Below are positions 1-13,979 of a stretch of 64,000 nucleotides of DNA, piece after piece. The notes beneath the pieces are model-generated. The model saw only the letters and a list, made by a program, of their open reading frames with translations, searched no databases and had not been told where the DNA came from. Location of the stretch: the NCBI GenBank assembly GCA_036937835.1, contig CM072869.1:4913501-4977500 (forward strand), written 5' to 3'. Each line of letters begins with the position of its first letter. Positions within the stretch are counted from its first letter, which is position 1. Made by a program: the position numbers and the translations under genes. The stretch is from Pampus argenteus (Eukaryota > Chordata > Actinopteri > Scombriformes > Stromateidae).

Positions 1-975
1 AAGAAAAAAGACTCATCAACCCAGGTGATTGAAGCTGGGAAGTCTAAGAAAACAAGATGAGAGTAAAGTGGTTGAAGGCAGACGGGTTGAGAGCAGATAA
101 GCAGACGACGGCATTAAATTAATTAGTCTTCTGACACACAGTTATCTCTAATGTCAAAGGGATACTCCGCAGTAAGGCATTGGACTGTGGTGTTTTAGCT
201 TCTGTTCCAAAGAGAAAAGGGCCAAATGTTAAATGGAAAACATCTGAGGCCACTATATGAAAGGAAAAACGAATATTAAAAATTACAAATCACAAATTAC
301 CTGAATGCCTCAATAAGCATAATATCTGTGGTTCTTTAACTATGTTGTTGACAATGACGTCAACATAGATCAAGAATATTTATGATTTTGTGGCTTAATT
401 TAGTTTAATATTGCTGCTATAGGCTGTGTCACTGACACCGCTGAGTCACTACACTGACTCTTTCACTGATATTTAGCATGTAGCCGTAATGGCCATCAAA
501 TATTACATATCGTATTTCGTCAAATAGAAGCAGCAGAAAGTTATCCGGCTCAGTCGGAAACAGGCACGCGGGGCTCAAAAATACAATATGTATTTCTTAA
601 TATGTCACTGCCAACAACTGTGAAAATCACGCCTGTCCCGATTTTGACAACAGTTAATCAAGTTGTAATGCATTGAAATTGTTCCCCCGTTATGTGCGTT
701 ATATCACGCAGGGCTGCTTTGATTACCCGCTGCCTTTAACAGCAGTGCAAACATGTATTATTATTATATATATATTTTTTTTCAGTTAACAGTAATGGCA
801 CCAGAGACGTATGTTGTACTCTGACAGTGCTAGCTGAGGAAAAGTAACAAGACTGTCGAAATCGAAGATATTCCTTTAATGATCTGAGCTGTTGTATCTG
901 TCTGAGAGGTGCGTAGTTTAGTTTTCTGTTCTCCAAAGCTGAGGAAGGGCAAGAAAACGCTACCAATCTGAAAAT

Positions 976-978
<3 letters not shown>

Positions 979-1013
<35 letters not shown>
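979..1013. repeat. (AT)n microsatellite
   Basis: An uninterrupted alternating AT tract of about 17 units. It produces an artefactual IYIYIY run in a minus-strand open frame. Confidence 0.95.
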
Positions 1014-1017
<4 letters not shown>

Positions 1018-1837
1018 TATGTTCTTTGAATAATGCTCGGGGTAAAATAAATAAAGTAAGAAGCGTTGTAGTACCTTACATGTTAACACTGTTATTACCT
1101 TCAGGACATAAACAGCGCCTGCTTGGGATTCGGTGTCTTTTTGGAAGGAGGAAGTAAGCAGAGCATGTAATATTCATTGGTTTGAGACTCTCTCTTGTTT
1201 TCTCTTAGTCATTGTGGAACGGAGGAAATGCAGTTGGCTTTGGACGGATGATTGTAGACTGAAAAGTATTTCTAATTCTCATTTGTTCTGATGCTATTAT
1301 AATAAATGTAATTTTTAGTACAGACAAATAACCAGAATTTAGAGGATACGTTTTTTTTTATGTTCTTATTATCAACAAAAAAAAAAAGATCAAAATGCTT
1401 TATATTCTTAATATTGCACTGTTGCACTTTATTGTTTGTTCTTAATCGTGTTATCAGTGTTCAATAACATTGTCAACATTGTCAAATGAATAAATAAATA
1501 CATAAATGCTTTATTTCTCTGCCATGAATCTCTTTTGCCATTGCTCTGGGTGACATGTTCCTTCATTACAATGAACGAGGGTATCGTAGTTTATTTCAAG
1601 TCCTTCCCCTCATACGTTGTCACACATTGTCGAGTAAGTAAAAAAAATCAAATTCTCAGCTGAAAATGGTCTGTAACAACTATTTATTCCTGTTGGAGGA
1701 AAGCTTATTAAAAGCTACAAAGCCTGGCTGCATGAGGAAATTACTTGAGCCTCTTTAAAAGTGAAAATAATGGTTTTCCCCAAAACAGCCTGCAATACCT
1801 AGGAGGTTGTGAGTGTGTAATAGCCGACAGGTCACTG

Positions 1838-1905
1838 AACCGTCCCCGGAGTGCAGTTGGGGTTAAGTGTCTCGCTCAGAGGCACCTTGAAGCCATTGTT
1901 GAAGC
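1838..1905. repeat. Fragment of a fish dispersed repeat (LINE-tail-like)
   Basis: The stretch reading ggggttaagtgtctcgctc followed by agaggcacctt resembles the tail segment common to many fish interspersed repeats, where the usual form is 'ggttaagtgtcttgctcaagggcacc'-like. A companion piece of what may be the same family occurs near 58.13 kb. Only this short segment is recognisable, so neither family nor boundaries can be fixed from sequence alone. Confidence 0.4.
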
Positions 1906-3437
1906 TGTTAATTGTTAAGAGAGATGCGGCAATTCTTTCTTATTCCTTGCCCAGATTTTCCCAGCTGGGACAAAAAAAATCTGCTTGTAAAAAATCTAAT
2001 ACTCACTGGATTGTCAATCAGGCTATATATATCTACATATACATATATAATATTTATATATTATCAAATCCCTTGTTTGAAGACTTTTTGCGTAAGGATT
2101 GCAAAGGCAAGATTAGGGAAACACAAAGTTTATCCCCCACATGAAGATAAGAAGAAACTGCAACAGGGCTTAACACAGGAATCATGAACAACACGACGGC
2201 AGTGTGAGAAGTGATGTACCAAATACTTTGGCATTTACTAATAGCTGTCATCTTAACCACTTTTTTTGTTTATTTATTTATTTATTTTGTTGCTCTCGGA
2301 TGAGTTTGCATTTTTAGAATATGAGATATTGAACCGCTCCATCCTCTTTAAGTTAATGATAAATATCTTGCTTTGTCAACTCTGCCAAAGGACTGCGTGT
2401 ACTTTTCTTTCCCGGCCACGGATTTATTTACAGCCTGAGAAATGGGGCTGAAAAATCCTGTGTGGTTAACGTTTTAGACAGGGGCGGATGAAGGATGTCG
2501 TATAGAGGTTGGAACTGTATTACCCGCTGTGCACGCCACTATAAGGTGAAACTTCCCGGGATCCCTGTTAGTCACCGAGGCCGCGATATGTTCTGCCGGG
2601 TGCCTCGGGTGGGCATGTGCTACGCGGGTGATGCTTTTGCCTGTCAGGTGGCTTGTGGTGAGAGCTAATCCTGTTGAAAATAGAAATGTTTTGCCTTGGG
2701 ATGGAGGGTGGAGGGGGTGTTTGGGGGGTGCAAGAGTGATGTGACCGGCCCCAAGGAGTCAGTCATCCATGTGCACAAGGAGAGATAGCCTAATCTTGTC
2801 ACAGACACAAGGGGGGGAAATATGAAAGTCCCAAGCTATCGGTAGCAAAGACTTCTGCTCACGGAGATGGTTTGTAAAATCATGCTAGCACATGATAGAA
2901 ACTGAGAAAAGTTTTTTTTTTTTTTCCCCATCCCCCTCAGAGGCTTTGCTGCTGTTTATCCGTAATATACTTATGCATACATTTACGTTATTTACTATAT
3001 CTTACTCCTACCCTTGAAATTACTTTCCTGTCAAGGCAGCTGGTGAGGCTTTTATACAAGATCCGATCCCCAATCGTCTATCATGCTGTAGTTTTCCATT
3101 TCGTTTGTCTCCCTGTTCCCCATTTTAAATGTTAAATACTGTGCAGATGGTGTTTATCAATGACTCATCCTCTCTCTCTCTCTCTCTATCCCCACTACCT
3201 GTTTTTGCTACATAGGGTTCAGTTACTATCAAGACTAAATGTGTGTGCAGGTTTGTGTTTTAGCTGCGATTATCCCAAGGTTGTCAAAAAAAGTAGACAA
3301 CCGAAAGTTGCTTGTTTTCAACTCTGATCCAGTTACCCGCTCTGTCTTCACAATATGTCAGTTCAGCATCTTCTTGCCTTTGACTCTATACTTCACAGAG
3401 CCACATGCGGTGGCTACCTGCTACTCTGCATGCTGCT

Positions 3438-3460
3438 GTGGTGGTGGTGGTGGTGGTGGG
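3438..3460. repeat. (TGG)n trinucleotide repeat
   Basis: About 7-8 TGG units. It encodes poly-Gly, poly-Val or poly-Pro runs depending on frame; none belongs to a supported gene. Confidence 0.9.
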
Positions 3461-6400
3461 GCGGAGGAAATATTCTCAGAGGTCCCGTCAATGTGACAGA
3501 GTGGCAGGAATAATTTTTGCATGCCCACGTCGAAGGCTTTCAAGTGGGGAAACAATGGGCCAATTCCCTCATCAGGCTCTGCTTCATTCTTAAAATACCT
3601 GGCAGCGGTTTTGATGGGGAGCTGACTTCCAGCTTTCACTCAAGCAGCTACTTGTGCATTATCAGGAGGTAGTCGAGCATAATGTGTTTGCTGTTTCGGC
3701 GAGTATTCTTACGTGAGTGTTTTAAATACGGTGGCGAGGATTCTTCATTCAGAATAACGTAATATCTTAGGATTCACTGGTGATTTACTTTTTAAGGATT
3801 ACGGCCTTGCACTCCACATTGGCGTTTGTCATCGACCGGATGACAAGTGTAAAGTTGACGTACATACTGTCAGTAGAGCACGACGTACGTTTAGTAGAAG
3901 TACATTTGCAGCCACACCTGCACTATGTCACTCGTAATGTGACATTTCGAGTGACGCACAGATGCTACTAAATAATCTAAAACCCAATATCGTACATTAA
4001 AATTAATTGTTTTGGCAGTAACGAGGCAGATGAGATATAGAACATATTGCCGAGGAAGAACAAGGTGTCTCTATTACTGCCAGCAGCAATGCAGACAAAT
4101 TGCACGAGCACAGATGCTCCAGCACTTATAGCGTTGGTTCCAACGTTTAACTTTTCCCGGCCAGGAAATCAAAGATAAGTTCATCCCATCTTATTTCAAT
4201 ACATCTGGCAGTTCTGTATGTATGTATGTACCAGCATGCGGAAGATCAAATGTTGGCCGAGCTGGTTGTTGCCTTTTTGCACTGTTTGCAGATGAATGTG
4301 GCTTGGCTGCTTATATTGGCATTATTATAATTGGTCGTAATACTTCTTTGGATCTTTTTTTTTTAATGCTAGAGTTGATTTAAGAAATGCTGTAATACAA
4401 ATACACTTATTGGAAATGTGAATGTTAATAATTTCACCAGAAACTCTTTTAGTTATTTATTGTCTGTGATGAAGGAACACATTAACTCTGTGGCATCAAC
4501 AACCTCTGAAACACTCAAGATCTCTCTCTGGCATTTCCAAAGTCTGATCGTCTCTCACCCACAGAGAGGGAAATGGAGCATGTGGTTATTACTGGCAGCA
4601 CGTAGAGATGTGAAATCCATGAGCAAAGCTGAAATACTGTTAGTCTTTTGCAAAGAGCATCTTTCAGTATAAAGTTGCAGCACATGTAAGCATATGCTTA
4701 CTGTTAATAGAAGGCATCTTGGTAGGTACGGTAGTAAATGTTCATGTTCTTCATTCATTCTCAGTATATTTTATTTTATTTGCCATTCTATGACAAAACT
4801 TACTGTTTTGGTTGAGTCTCACTGCTTCCATCAGTAAACAGTGGAGCATTTAGCGGCTAACAGCCAGATTTTTCCTCTCAGGAGTTGGTGGAGACCAAAA
4901 CTGAGCTAAAATATGTGAGGATTGGACTTGGATTCAGATTCATCAGGAGACTACAAATACATAAATGAGTGCTAATGTTGCTCTGAATCTGCTAGATGAG
5001 GGTAGAAGCTTTCTTAAAGTGCAGGTTTGTACCGAGGAGCACGATTTGTGACATCAAGAAATAGTTTGGAAGCAGTTGTGGTCGAGTTTCAACTTACACA
5101 AGTATGATGTGGAAACTTGAAACCTGCAGTACACATACACAGAAATTTGGTCTCTTCATGTTGTGTCTTACAAATTTCTGAAATGAAAAATAAGCACACG
5201 AGGGAGAAGGAGTAGGTGTCATTTCAGGATTTTAACAAGATAATTAAACTTTTTTTTTTTTTTTATCTAGAAAAGCCATATTAAACAAAAAAAAAACAGC
5301 AGAGTATTTTTATTATATATTTAAGATCCGTGTTAGGACCCACTGAGGGATGATTACCAGAAAAATTACTTCTAACTTTGCTGTGGAGCATAATTGATAA
5401 ATAAATAAGCAATAAGTAAATTACCCATGCAAATTAAGTTGTGTTTCAAATTAATAGAAGACGTGGAGACATATAATAATATTAATCCTACATGAGGAAG
5501 TCTATTTTTATAGAGATACATCTTTGTTGTTGTTTTTTTTTTCTGATAAAATAATTCAATAAAAGATAAATGAATGAAAAGTTTTGCTGTTAAAGTAACA
5601 CATGTAAAGACGTAAATTAACTGACTGTCTGTGTCTTTTGTCTGTTTCTGCTGTTACTTGGTTCACGCAGGTAGCTGATTCATTGAAGAGGGAATGCTGC
5701 AAGGGTATGTGGATTAAGAGGAGACGTTGCCCACCTCACATCTCCGACCTCCCACCTTCTGCACAGTAAGCAGCTCCTCCACCTCTTTAGAATCGGCAGG
5801 CCAGCAATTACTGCCTGTGAGTATTATTACCCCGCCCGAATTATCGAGATCTCCCTGCTGATCTGCATGCAATCCACAGAGTTTGACTTAAATCGGCAAA
5901 TCCAACATCATCTCTTAACTTTTTGCCTAACACTAATTTTATAAACCAAGTCAACGATTCACACAGTTCGGGAAAGTATGAGGACAACGTGACACCGTCT
6001 CATATGCAGTGGTGTGAAAATGTTATCAACAGAGGTTTGACAAAGCTGACTTCTCTAACACTTGCCAGAACAAACGCTTCAAATGTTGTGATCATCGGAT
6101 CGCATCATCACATTGTCTTAATTAGTGTCAATTAACAGCACGTGGATACGAAAGCACCGCTTCAATCAATGGAAGTCATTCTTTATAGCGGTATCCTTCT
6201 TATGTCCATCAGATATAAGTGTATATGTACATATTTATGTATCCTCAATAACCTTGTATCTTTTTTTTTTTAGCAGATTTGTTGGTAAGTACGAGATGAA
6301 GCTCGACTGATCTTGCACGGGTTTTATTTTTTATATTTCCTGATTAGAAGCCTGCTCTGTCTCTCGCGTGATTTAACAGTAGACGGTGACTGACGAAGGT

Positions 6401-9400
6401 GCAGGTAAAACGCCCCAGAGAAACCTTTTCAGGAAACACTTTAGACAATAATATAATAAGACGTTGCCAATAAGACAATAATATAGTTGTATTTACAGAG
6501 TGCTTTCTAAGACGCTAAAAGGTGTAATACAGTAGATAGATAACTAAGAAACACACTAAAAGCACAGTACGCCACCACTGTCTTGAATCTAATAAATTAT
6601 ATGATAAACGTGACATAAATTTCATTTTTCGCTGCGATTGCTTTAGTGTCTCAAATTCTCAGCCGTTTGCCTTTTTAAGTCGCCTCGTCAACGGCAAGGA
6701 AATGTTATTTATGGCTGTTCTATAAGAAAATCAACTTCAGCAATGCAATCCTCTGGTCTCGGAGGTAATGCAATTTGATCAGTATTAGACCAGTAACACT
6801 TCCTGACAACGCACAGATGAATTATTAATCTGCACTAAAGTGATTTTTTATTTTTTTTTATATATATATATATACACCCACTTGTATACAGACTATCTGT
6901 GCTGGCATTAAGTGTGGGAGACTGCAATTTTACCATGTGATCAAGGTTTATGTCAGCGCTAAAATAAATATATATATATATGTTGGAGGCTTGATCCATT
7001 AGAGCACATTTGTGCAATGATTAATAAATAGTATTTCCAAGTTGAGTTGGTATGCATGCCGTGATTCATGTCAGATTATATAGAGATATCTTTGATTGCA
7101 CTCCATAAGAAAGGTTTAACTGCTGACCTCTATAATGTACTTGTAACCGTTGCGGAGCAGCTTGTAGCATGACCATCATTATCACCAATCAGTTCAATTC
7201 AGTTCAGAGTCAGACATGCATAATGGTAGAGGAAAAATATAAACGATAAGAAGAGAAATATGTGATTATATATAATTACAAGTATAGGAAAATATATTTA
7301 CAGATTCATCACGTAACCGTTACGATCACTCATAGTCAAGATATAGTATGAGTCACCTCATAATATCGTATTCCTTCCTGTCTCCTTCGATATTTCACCA
7401 TTAAGACCTGTTGATCCTTTTTCATAAGGATTTACTTTTCCTCATTACCCTACTTTTACCAGGTCATTGTTTTATTACACCTGACTCGACCACATAATAG
7501 CTCACTGTCTAGCAACTTGTTTCAATTGATACTTTATTTTTGCTTTATTTTTTTTTGTTTATTTTATTATTTATTTTTTTTATGTCAGGCTAATCCTAGC
7601 TTTAGTTTGACCCTATACCAGCAAAAAAAATAGAAGAAAAAAACTGAGATCTATCAGGTTAGAGTACCTCAGTAATATGTCCAATGGACTGTAACTATCT
7701 CCCAGTGGATGACCAGATATCTCCTCTTCTCGAGGGAGGCGCATTACAGGAAGTGCCATCACTTCAGCTCCTCTGTGTCAATTGCTCCAAAATGGCCAAT
7801 TTCCTGTCCAGGATGTGTGTTTTCACATTTTTATCATCCCCTGCCGTAGTTACCTAGTTGCACTTAGGGCCATCAGTCATCAATGCTGCGTTGAGAGGAA
7901 GCCGATGTGCAGTAAAACTGACGGACGGCCTTCCGCATGAGCGAAGATGTATGAGACACGCAAGCGAGCAAGTGGAGCTTTTTTTTTATATATTGTATTT
8001 TCAGCACTGTCATAAGGTGCCAACAGGGGAAATAGCCATGCTTACCATGCCTCTAACTGAATGGAGCATTTTGGATGTGGTGTCACAATCTTTGGAGGAT
8101 ATAGTGAGTTTTTTGTTATGTGAATATTGTGGGTTTTTTTAATTATTACTATGGCTTGCCCTGTGGCTTAGGGCAGAACAAACCACTGACATTAGTGCAT
8201 CTTGAATGTGTTTTTTTGCTATTTCTAGTTACTAACACATTTGTACCATCGTACACCAGTGGGATTAAGACTTTGCTAAAAGGGAGAGTCTACCTTCAAA
8301 CTCAATTTTATAATCTCGCATCCCCAATTCTCAAAATAGTCAAACAATAAAATAGAAATCCTATCCAAAAAATCCTATCACTTTAATAATAAAATCAATT
8401 GAATGTATATAATGGATTTATAGTACTGAGAAACAGTCATAAATATTCCACATCAACATATAAGGGTCTGAGCTCGACAGTAGTCAGTTCTACAAAGAAA
8501 GCTCATAAAGCTGTTGTATTGGTGCCTTAAATGTCAGATTACATATTCTGCAGCACAGGATAACTGCCATGTACAGCATCAGGATATGCTTCATCATTTG
8601 CATTAGAGCAATTAAGGGACCCCTCTCTAATAAGAGGATGTTCTTGTTCAATGGCTTGCACACAAAACCCCAATGACTTGACCTTTGAATTATGAACATT
8701 CTCCTCTGCGTAAAAACGGCGTCCATGTCGACAAGACTCGGCAGGAATGTAAAGCAAAAAACATCCTGAGACGCACTGAGGTTCGTTAACGGCTGTAAGT
8801 CACAGTGACGTCTCACCATTTTGCACGGACATCAAGTGCTATACGACTTCCAGTATTCTTGATTGTGCTTATCTTCCTGCCGGGGTTGTTGGGAGGAATA
8901 TTAACAAAAAATTGTTCATGTAGCGCACTAATGGTCAAACATGGAATATGTCTTCAGCTGATGTCCATCACACAAAATCATATCAAAGTTAGTGATCATG
9001 CACTTTTTTTTTTTTTTATGAGAGTATGTCCTCAAGATAGATTTAAACTATTCAAGTTTACTATAATGTCTTAGCTGAAGTTTTAATTACCACCCTGGAC
9101 CACTCTCGTCCAGATTGAGAATTTTAATGGTCCAAACCCAGAAATAGAAGACACATTTTTAACATATGTGTTACCTGAAACTGACATTGTATGCAGTTAA
9201 TGACAAGTTAGACATATTTACTTTGTCCAACGCAAATTCAAACGCTATCTACTGCACATCTGGAGTTAAATGCTATAACACCACAGAGGGAAAAAGATTG
9301 ATTAATTTAGTGTTTGGTCACATTGTTCACTCAAACTACTTTTAAGAAGAAGAAGACAACAAACAAACAAACAAACAAACACAACTCCCCTTGCACAGTA

Positions 9401-9651
9401 TTTTCCCTTTATGTCAATATTCACAGATCGCAGTGGAAAAGTAGCCTTGTTTTGCGTTTTTGAAGTAAAGCTGAGGCAAAATAAGATCTCTTGGAGCAAA
9501 ATGTGTGTTTGAGGAAGATTTCCTCTAATCCTTGCTGCTAAGCACAAAACAAGAATCCAAGGTCAGCTTTCCAAAGGATGCAAGGGCCATATTTCTATCA
9601 TGTAAAGGGATTTTGAAGGGTGCAGCTTTGTGGTAACATTGTTTTGCTGAA

Positions 9652-9674
9652 AACACACACACACACACACACAG
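9652..9674. repeat. (CA)n microsatellite
   Basis: About 11 CA units in plain intergenic sequence. Confidence 0.92.
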
Positions 9675-10228
9675 AGTGCATATTTACATGAGCAAATGTA
9701 CAAAGTAAAACATAACATAGAAAGCAAAGGCTTGAAAAGCGACCACCCAAGAAACGCTTTGATTCCTTTCTTTAAAAAAACATTTATTGTTTATGACTTC
9801 ACAGTGGTGGCAGTGGGGGCACCAAACTCAGATCAACACGCTTCAACTAAAACAGGAACTCCACGCTTTTTGTTTTTTTGTGTGTGTGCGTGCAAATATA
9901 ATTAAATATATTCTTGATGTTAAACTGTATTTTCTTAATCTCATTCCTCAGCTCACAGATACTCAAAGTCTCAACACAGTAGACTTCAATGATGTGTGAT
10001 GTGTGTGTGTGTATATACATACATACATATATCTTTGGATTTGGTCATGGTTTATGTTGCCATGGAAACGGGGCATGTGTTTGTGTACATAGGCGTGTGA
10101 ATAGAATATGTAGATACACAAAAGCTCGTCTCTAATAAGAACATAATTGAGGAACATTGATGAGGTATTGTGGGTGATAATGTCAGCACACTCATTGACA
10201 CTCGGCATGAAATGAAATGCAAATACTT

Positions 10229-10254
10229 TGTGTGTGTGTGTGTGTGTGTGTGTG
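10229..10254. repeat. (GT)n microsatellite followed by GA tract
   Basis: About 13 GT units, closely followed by a GA-rich run to about 10278. This compound purine/pyrimidine layout is typical of fish intergenic DNA. Confidence 0.92.
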
Positions 10255-13200
10255 CATGTGTGAGAGAGAGAGGGAGAGACACGTGCCTCATTATTGTGAG
10301 TGACATTAAAATGTCCCTGGAAATCAATCTCTTTTATTTATGATGTATGTTTTAATAGTCCTCTAAATGGATATTGAATAGTCATTCATCTTAAATATGA
10401 AATTGAATTTTTTTTTTTCTATATCCACGAGGGTCTTGTTTGGAAGAAATGACAGTAGGACGTCAATGTGTTTGCTAAATTAATGAACAAGCACAGTTTT
10501 TTTTTATTTTTTATTTATCATATAATTCTCTTATTATTGTTACGATAGGAGTTCAAAGATAAAGGATCAGAAAACCGCTGCCGGGTTGAACTAAGTAGAG
10601 ATATCAAATATTTGAGTTTTACCAGTTTGTCGGATTTATGTTTGCCAAAAGATTTCAGGCTCAAGGGTGAGCTACAACTTCCTCTCGTAAAGATTTAGTC
10701 TTATCTCATGTACGCCGTTGTGTGTGTTGTGAAATTCTGCTTTTAAAATGATTGCAAAGCATCAGTGCATGAAGGTCATTGCCCTGCATATTGGTTGGGT
10801 GAACTATACACTACCAAAGATTATACTACTGAGGCTAGCCGTAACGGTTTAGAGCTGATTCTGCATCAAATATTGATGCGTTTAACCGACGAGAAATGGC
10901 TCACCGTACAAGAGACCGAGCAGGTAAGAGAAACACAGAGTTATGATGTCGAGGGGACGGATCTGATGTACTGTACACTTACAGATAACGGCTGCATAGC
11001 TAAAAATGACCCATAAAAACAACAACAAAACAATAAAAATAGCTCCTACTATATGGTGCAGATTCTGTGAGTTTGCATTTTGAATACTGAACACTTCCTG
11101 ACGTGTTCAGTAATCTCCATAAGAGCTGTTTTTCCACTGAGATTTGTTGATAAGCCCGTCTTGACACACGGTGTTCATTTTCTTTTTGACACCGGGCTGA
11201 TGTTCATATCAGGCTTGATTTATAATAATTGAGCTTTTATGATTTTTAGTGTCGAGTTCAAGGTCAGGGGCCTCTATCAGCGGACATCACTGTTGACAGA
11301 GTGGGCAGGTGTCAGTTTGATTTAGCTTATTATCTTTTAGTTATGAATAGTTTTGTTTTAATGTGTTGTAGGTCACTATGCTGTTCATGCTGAAGTCTAG
11401 CTGCTGTGTTCTGATGATTTGTTGTTCAACCTGCTTTTAGAGTTGGAAACGCATTTCCGTCAATACACACATCGCATCCACTAACGGCATCGTTTTCTAT
11501 TACACAGAAGCAAACTATTCTATTTCCGTAACGCAATGAATGCACCACCACACCTCACAACCAACACACACTCACAAAAGCGTCATCATTTCTTTTGAGT
11601 CTTTGAAAGCATTAATCTGTTACTCCAACTGGACTGCTGGATCATATTTCATTTCATTGTGTCACCGGGACATAAACAGTACGACCACAACAACACAACC
11701 CTTCTGTATCGTTTTACACAGGACTGGTTTTAGTCTGCATGCAGCTTGAAGGGTTACAGCCTGTTGCTGAACAACAAGACACAGTGGAAAAAGAAAAGCA
11801 GCATCTTAATAAGAGAATACAGTAACATAAATACAAACAAAATTGAAGTTAATACTTTTTAATCATAACCCCCAGAGAAACCTAATTTTTATTTTTTTAT
11901 TTTTTTTAAACACACCTTCTCTTTCTCCCCCCTGGCATGTTCGACATCACGGTCATAATTTCTTCAGATTTTGATTAATAAAATCAGAGATAAAAAGCAA
12001 ATATTGACATTAAAGAGGACTCTAGTGGGATGCCTACCATGCTCCGTGTCTTGATAACTTGATCAGGACTCTCTTGTTTTGATTTTAATGTTTTTTTCTG
12101 TTACTTGTGTTCTTGGTCTCATTTTTTTCTGTTTTCCATATGCTATTAGGCTCGTTCATGACATACAGTATGTGTCATTATCATCACGCAGACTACACAC
12201 AACTCTGTTTTTCTATGTTGATAAACTTGTCAACACCGTTTCAGATATTGCTCAAAATTCCATAAAGTTAAATGAAACCTCGTCTCACAGATCAATATAT
12301 TTTTATTTGATTCTCTCACATTATCTGACTAAAGCCTATGGAGATGGAGCATATATCAATCTAAAAGGAATAAAAATAATAACATGTATAGTTACAATAT
12401 TGTTAATATTGGTTTTGAAATGTTTTATTGTTTTTTTTCATTGTTTTTTATTTTATTTCTTTGTAGCGTTTCGACTTTTACATCTTTATTTCTCCTCATC
12501 TGTGAGACACATTTTATTGCATCCATTTGATCCCAGCTGCTGGCAGAGACCGTGTACAGTAGCTGAAAAACAGAAAAAAAATAAATAAAGTAAAACGTTC
12601 AGGGGGAGAAATGAAAGGGGGAAACTTATAGAAATTGAGGTCATATGGCATTCTCCCTTCACACACCCATTCACATAAGAGAGGTCTATTTAGAGTAAAA
12701 TGCCCACTTTCATAAATCTACACAACTGTTATTTGCTGGCCGCTGTTACATTTCACCAAGTGGCACCTCTCCAGCTTTCCCCTATATGCTACATGTTTAT
12801 GAGTTAACCTTATCACATGCTGTATATGTGTGTGTTAAACTAGACAAGCCTCAGTGTAATATGCTACCATACTTGCTATGGCTCTGATCTTTATTCCCAA
12901 AGGAGGTTTGGTGTTTTTGCCCTGTCCATATGGCTTTGTAGCAATTATGCCAAGGTCATCGTTATTTGCCGTAACGATGTGAATAGAATGTTTCTGCCTG
13001 AAATATCACAGTCAGCACCTGATGGCCTTTCCGGATATAATGTTAAGTCAAACGGCGAGGTTTGATGTTCTTTATGACGCAGCTCCATGGAAATCATGAA
13101 TAATCAATCCACTCATCCACTGAAAATGATCAGAAATCTCATGACACAGTCGTGAAATGTTTTTTTCCCCCGCATCACGATCAAAGCTGAAGATTTTGTC

Positions 13201-13979
13201 ATATGCACATATTGCGAATGCGAAACAATTCCTCACTTACACCCTCACATACATACAGAGGGGAAAAGCAAACAAACGACAGCCAATATTCAGCCTAGCA
13301 ACCTTTTGCTTATTGTCTCTTCTAGCGGTAACCCATTTCCTTGAGGTATGGTTAGACAGCTTGGAATAAAAGAGACAATGATCTGAGGTATTCCTCCTCA
13401 AGGTCAAGAGTAGAAGTGTTAGAGCGAAAACAGAGAAGTCAAGAAATTGCTTTTTCATCCTCTGTGGCAAATGTAAATCTCCTATGGAAAGTAAAAAAAA
13501 TCCTCATATTTTTTTTTAAACCACCCTGTTTTCCTTTCTGTGTTATGTCTGAATCAGGAAAGATTGGGTTGTTGCTTTGAAAAGACACATTTGGATGGAT
13601 CGTAGCGCAATAATTTGTTTCTGGAGGTTGCAGATTTCAAGGAAAAACATCGCTACAACCAACCATGCTTATTCCTATTAGGCTTGATTGGTTGAAAGTT
13701 AAAAAAAAATGCAGTTGCTGTTGGTTGAAGATTCAAGAGTATCTTAACGAACAGCATCATTTGTTCTAAAATGACTGGTTGGCCTTCACTCGGGCAGAGC
13801 TGGACACCCTTTGTTCTTTTCTGTGGCAATGCCATGGTAAGACAGTAAGCAGACCTTAATTGATACCGCCAATTATTCCGTCTCTTGGCAACAAAGCGTT
13901 TGCAAGTTACAATGAGCAGCACATCGGTTTAATGAGACTAGGGGTCCCAGCACAGGTTTTCAGTAGTTTGATGAGAACA

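Larger units (their letters stand above)
1..3160. other. Gene-free upstream DNA, left edge
   Basis: No convincing exon, RNA gene or complete mobile element is seen here. The sequence is AT-rich and broken by a TA microsatellite (979-1013) and short A or T runs. The open frames present are short, rich in low-complexity residues (for example a YI repeat translated from the TA tract) and have no recognisable domain. A short dispersed-repeat fragment lies near 1840-1905 and is listed separately. Confidence 0.6.
3161..12890. other. Gene-free upstream DNA with microsatellites
   Basis: No supported gene. It holds short simple repeats: TC near 3172-3188, TGG at 3438-3460, TGTA near 4216-4231, TA near 6858-6875 and 6968-6980, AAAC near 9359-9381, CA at 9652-9674, GT/TA at 10000-10030 and GT at 10229-10254. 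The longest open frame (12079-12588, + strand) is AT-rich, rich in F, L and I, and shows no domain, so I do not treat it as a gene. Confidence 0.55.

Noticed and set aside
9359..9381. AAAC array as a possible CRISPR or regulatory repeat
   Set aside because: Simple tetranucleotide repeat with no spacers; vertebrate microsatellite.
12079..12588. 169-codon + strand open frame
   Set aside because: Very rich in F, L, I and Y from AT-rich DNA, starts at a non-ATG codon, no domain, no exon signals. Chance frame.
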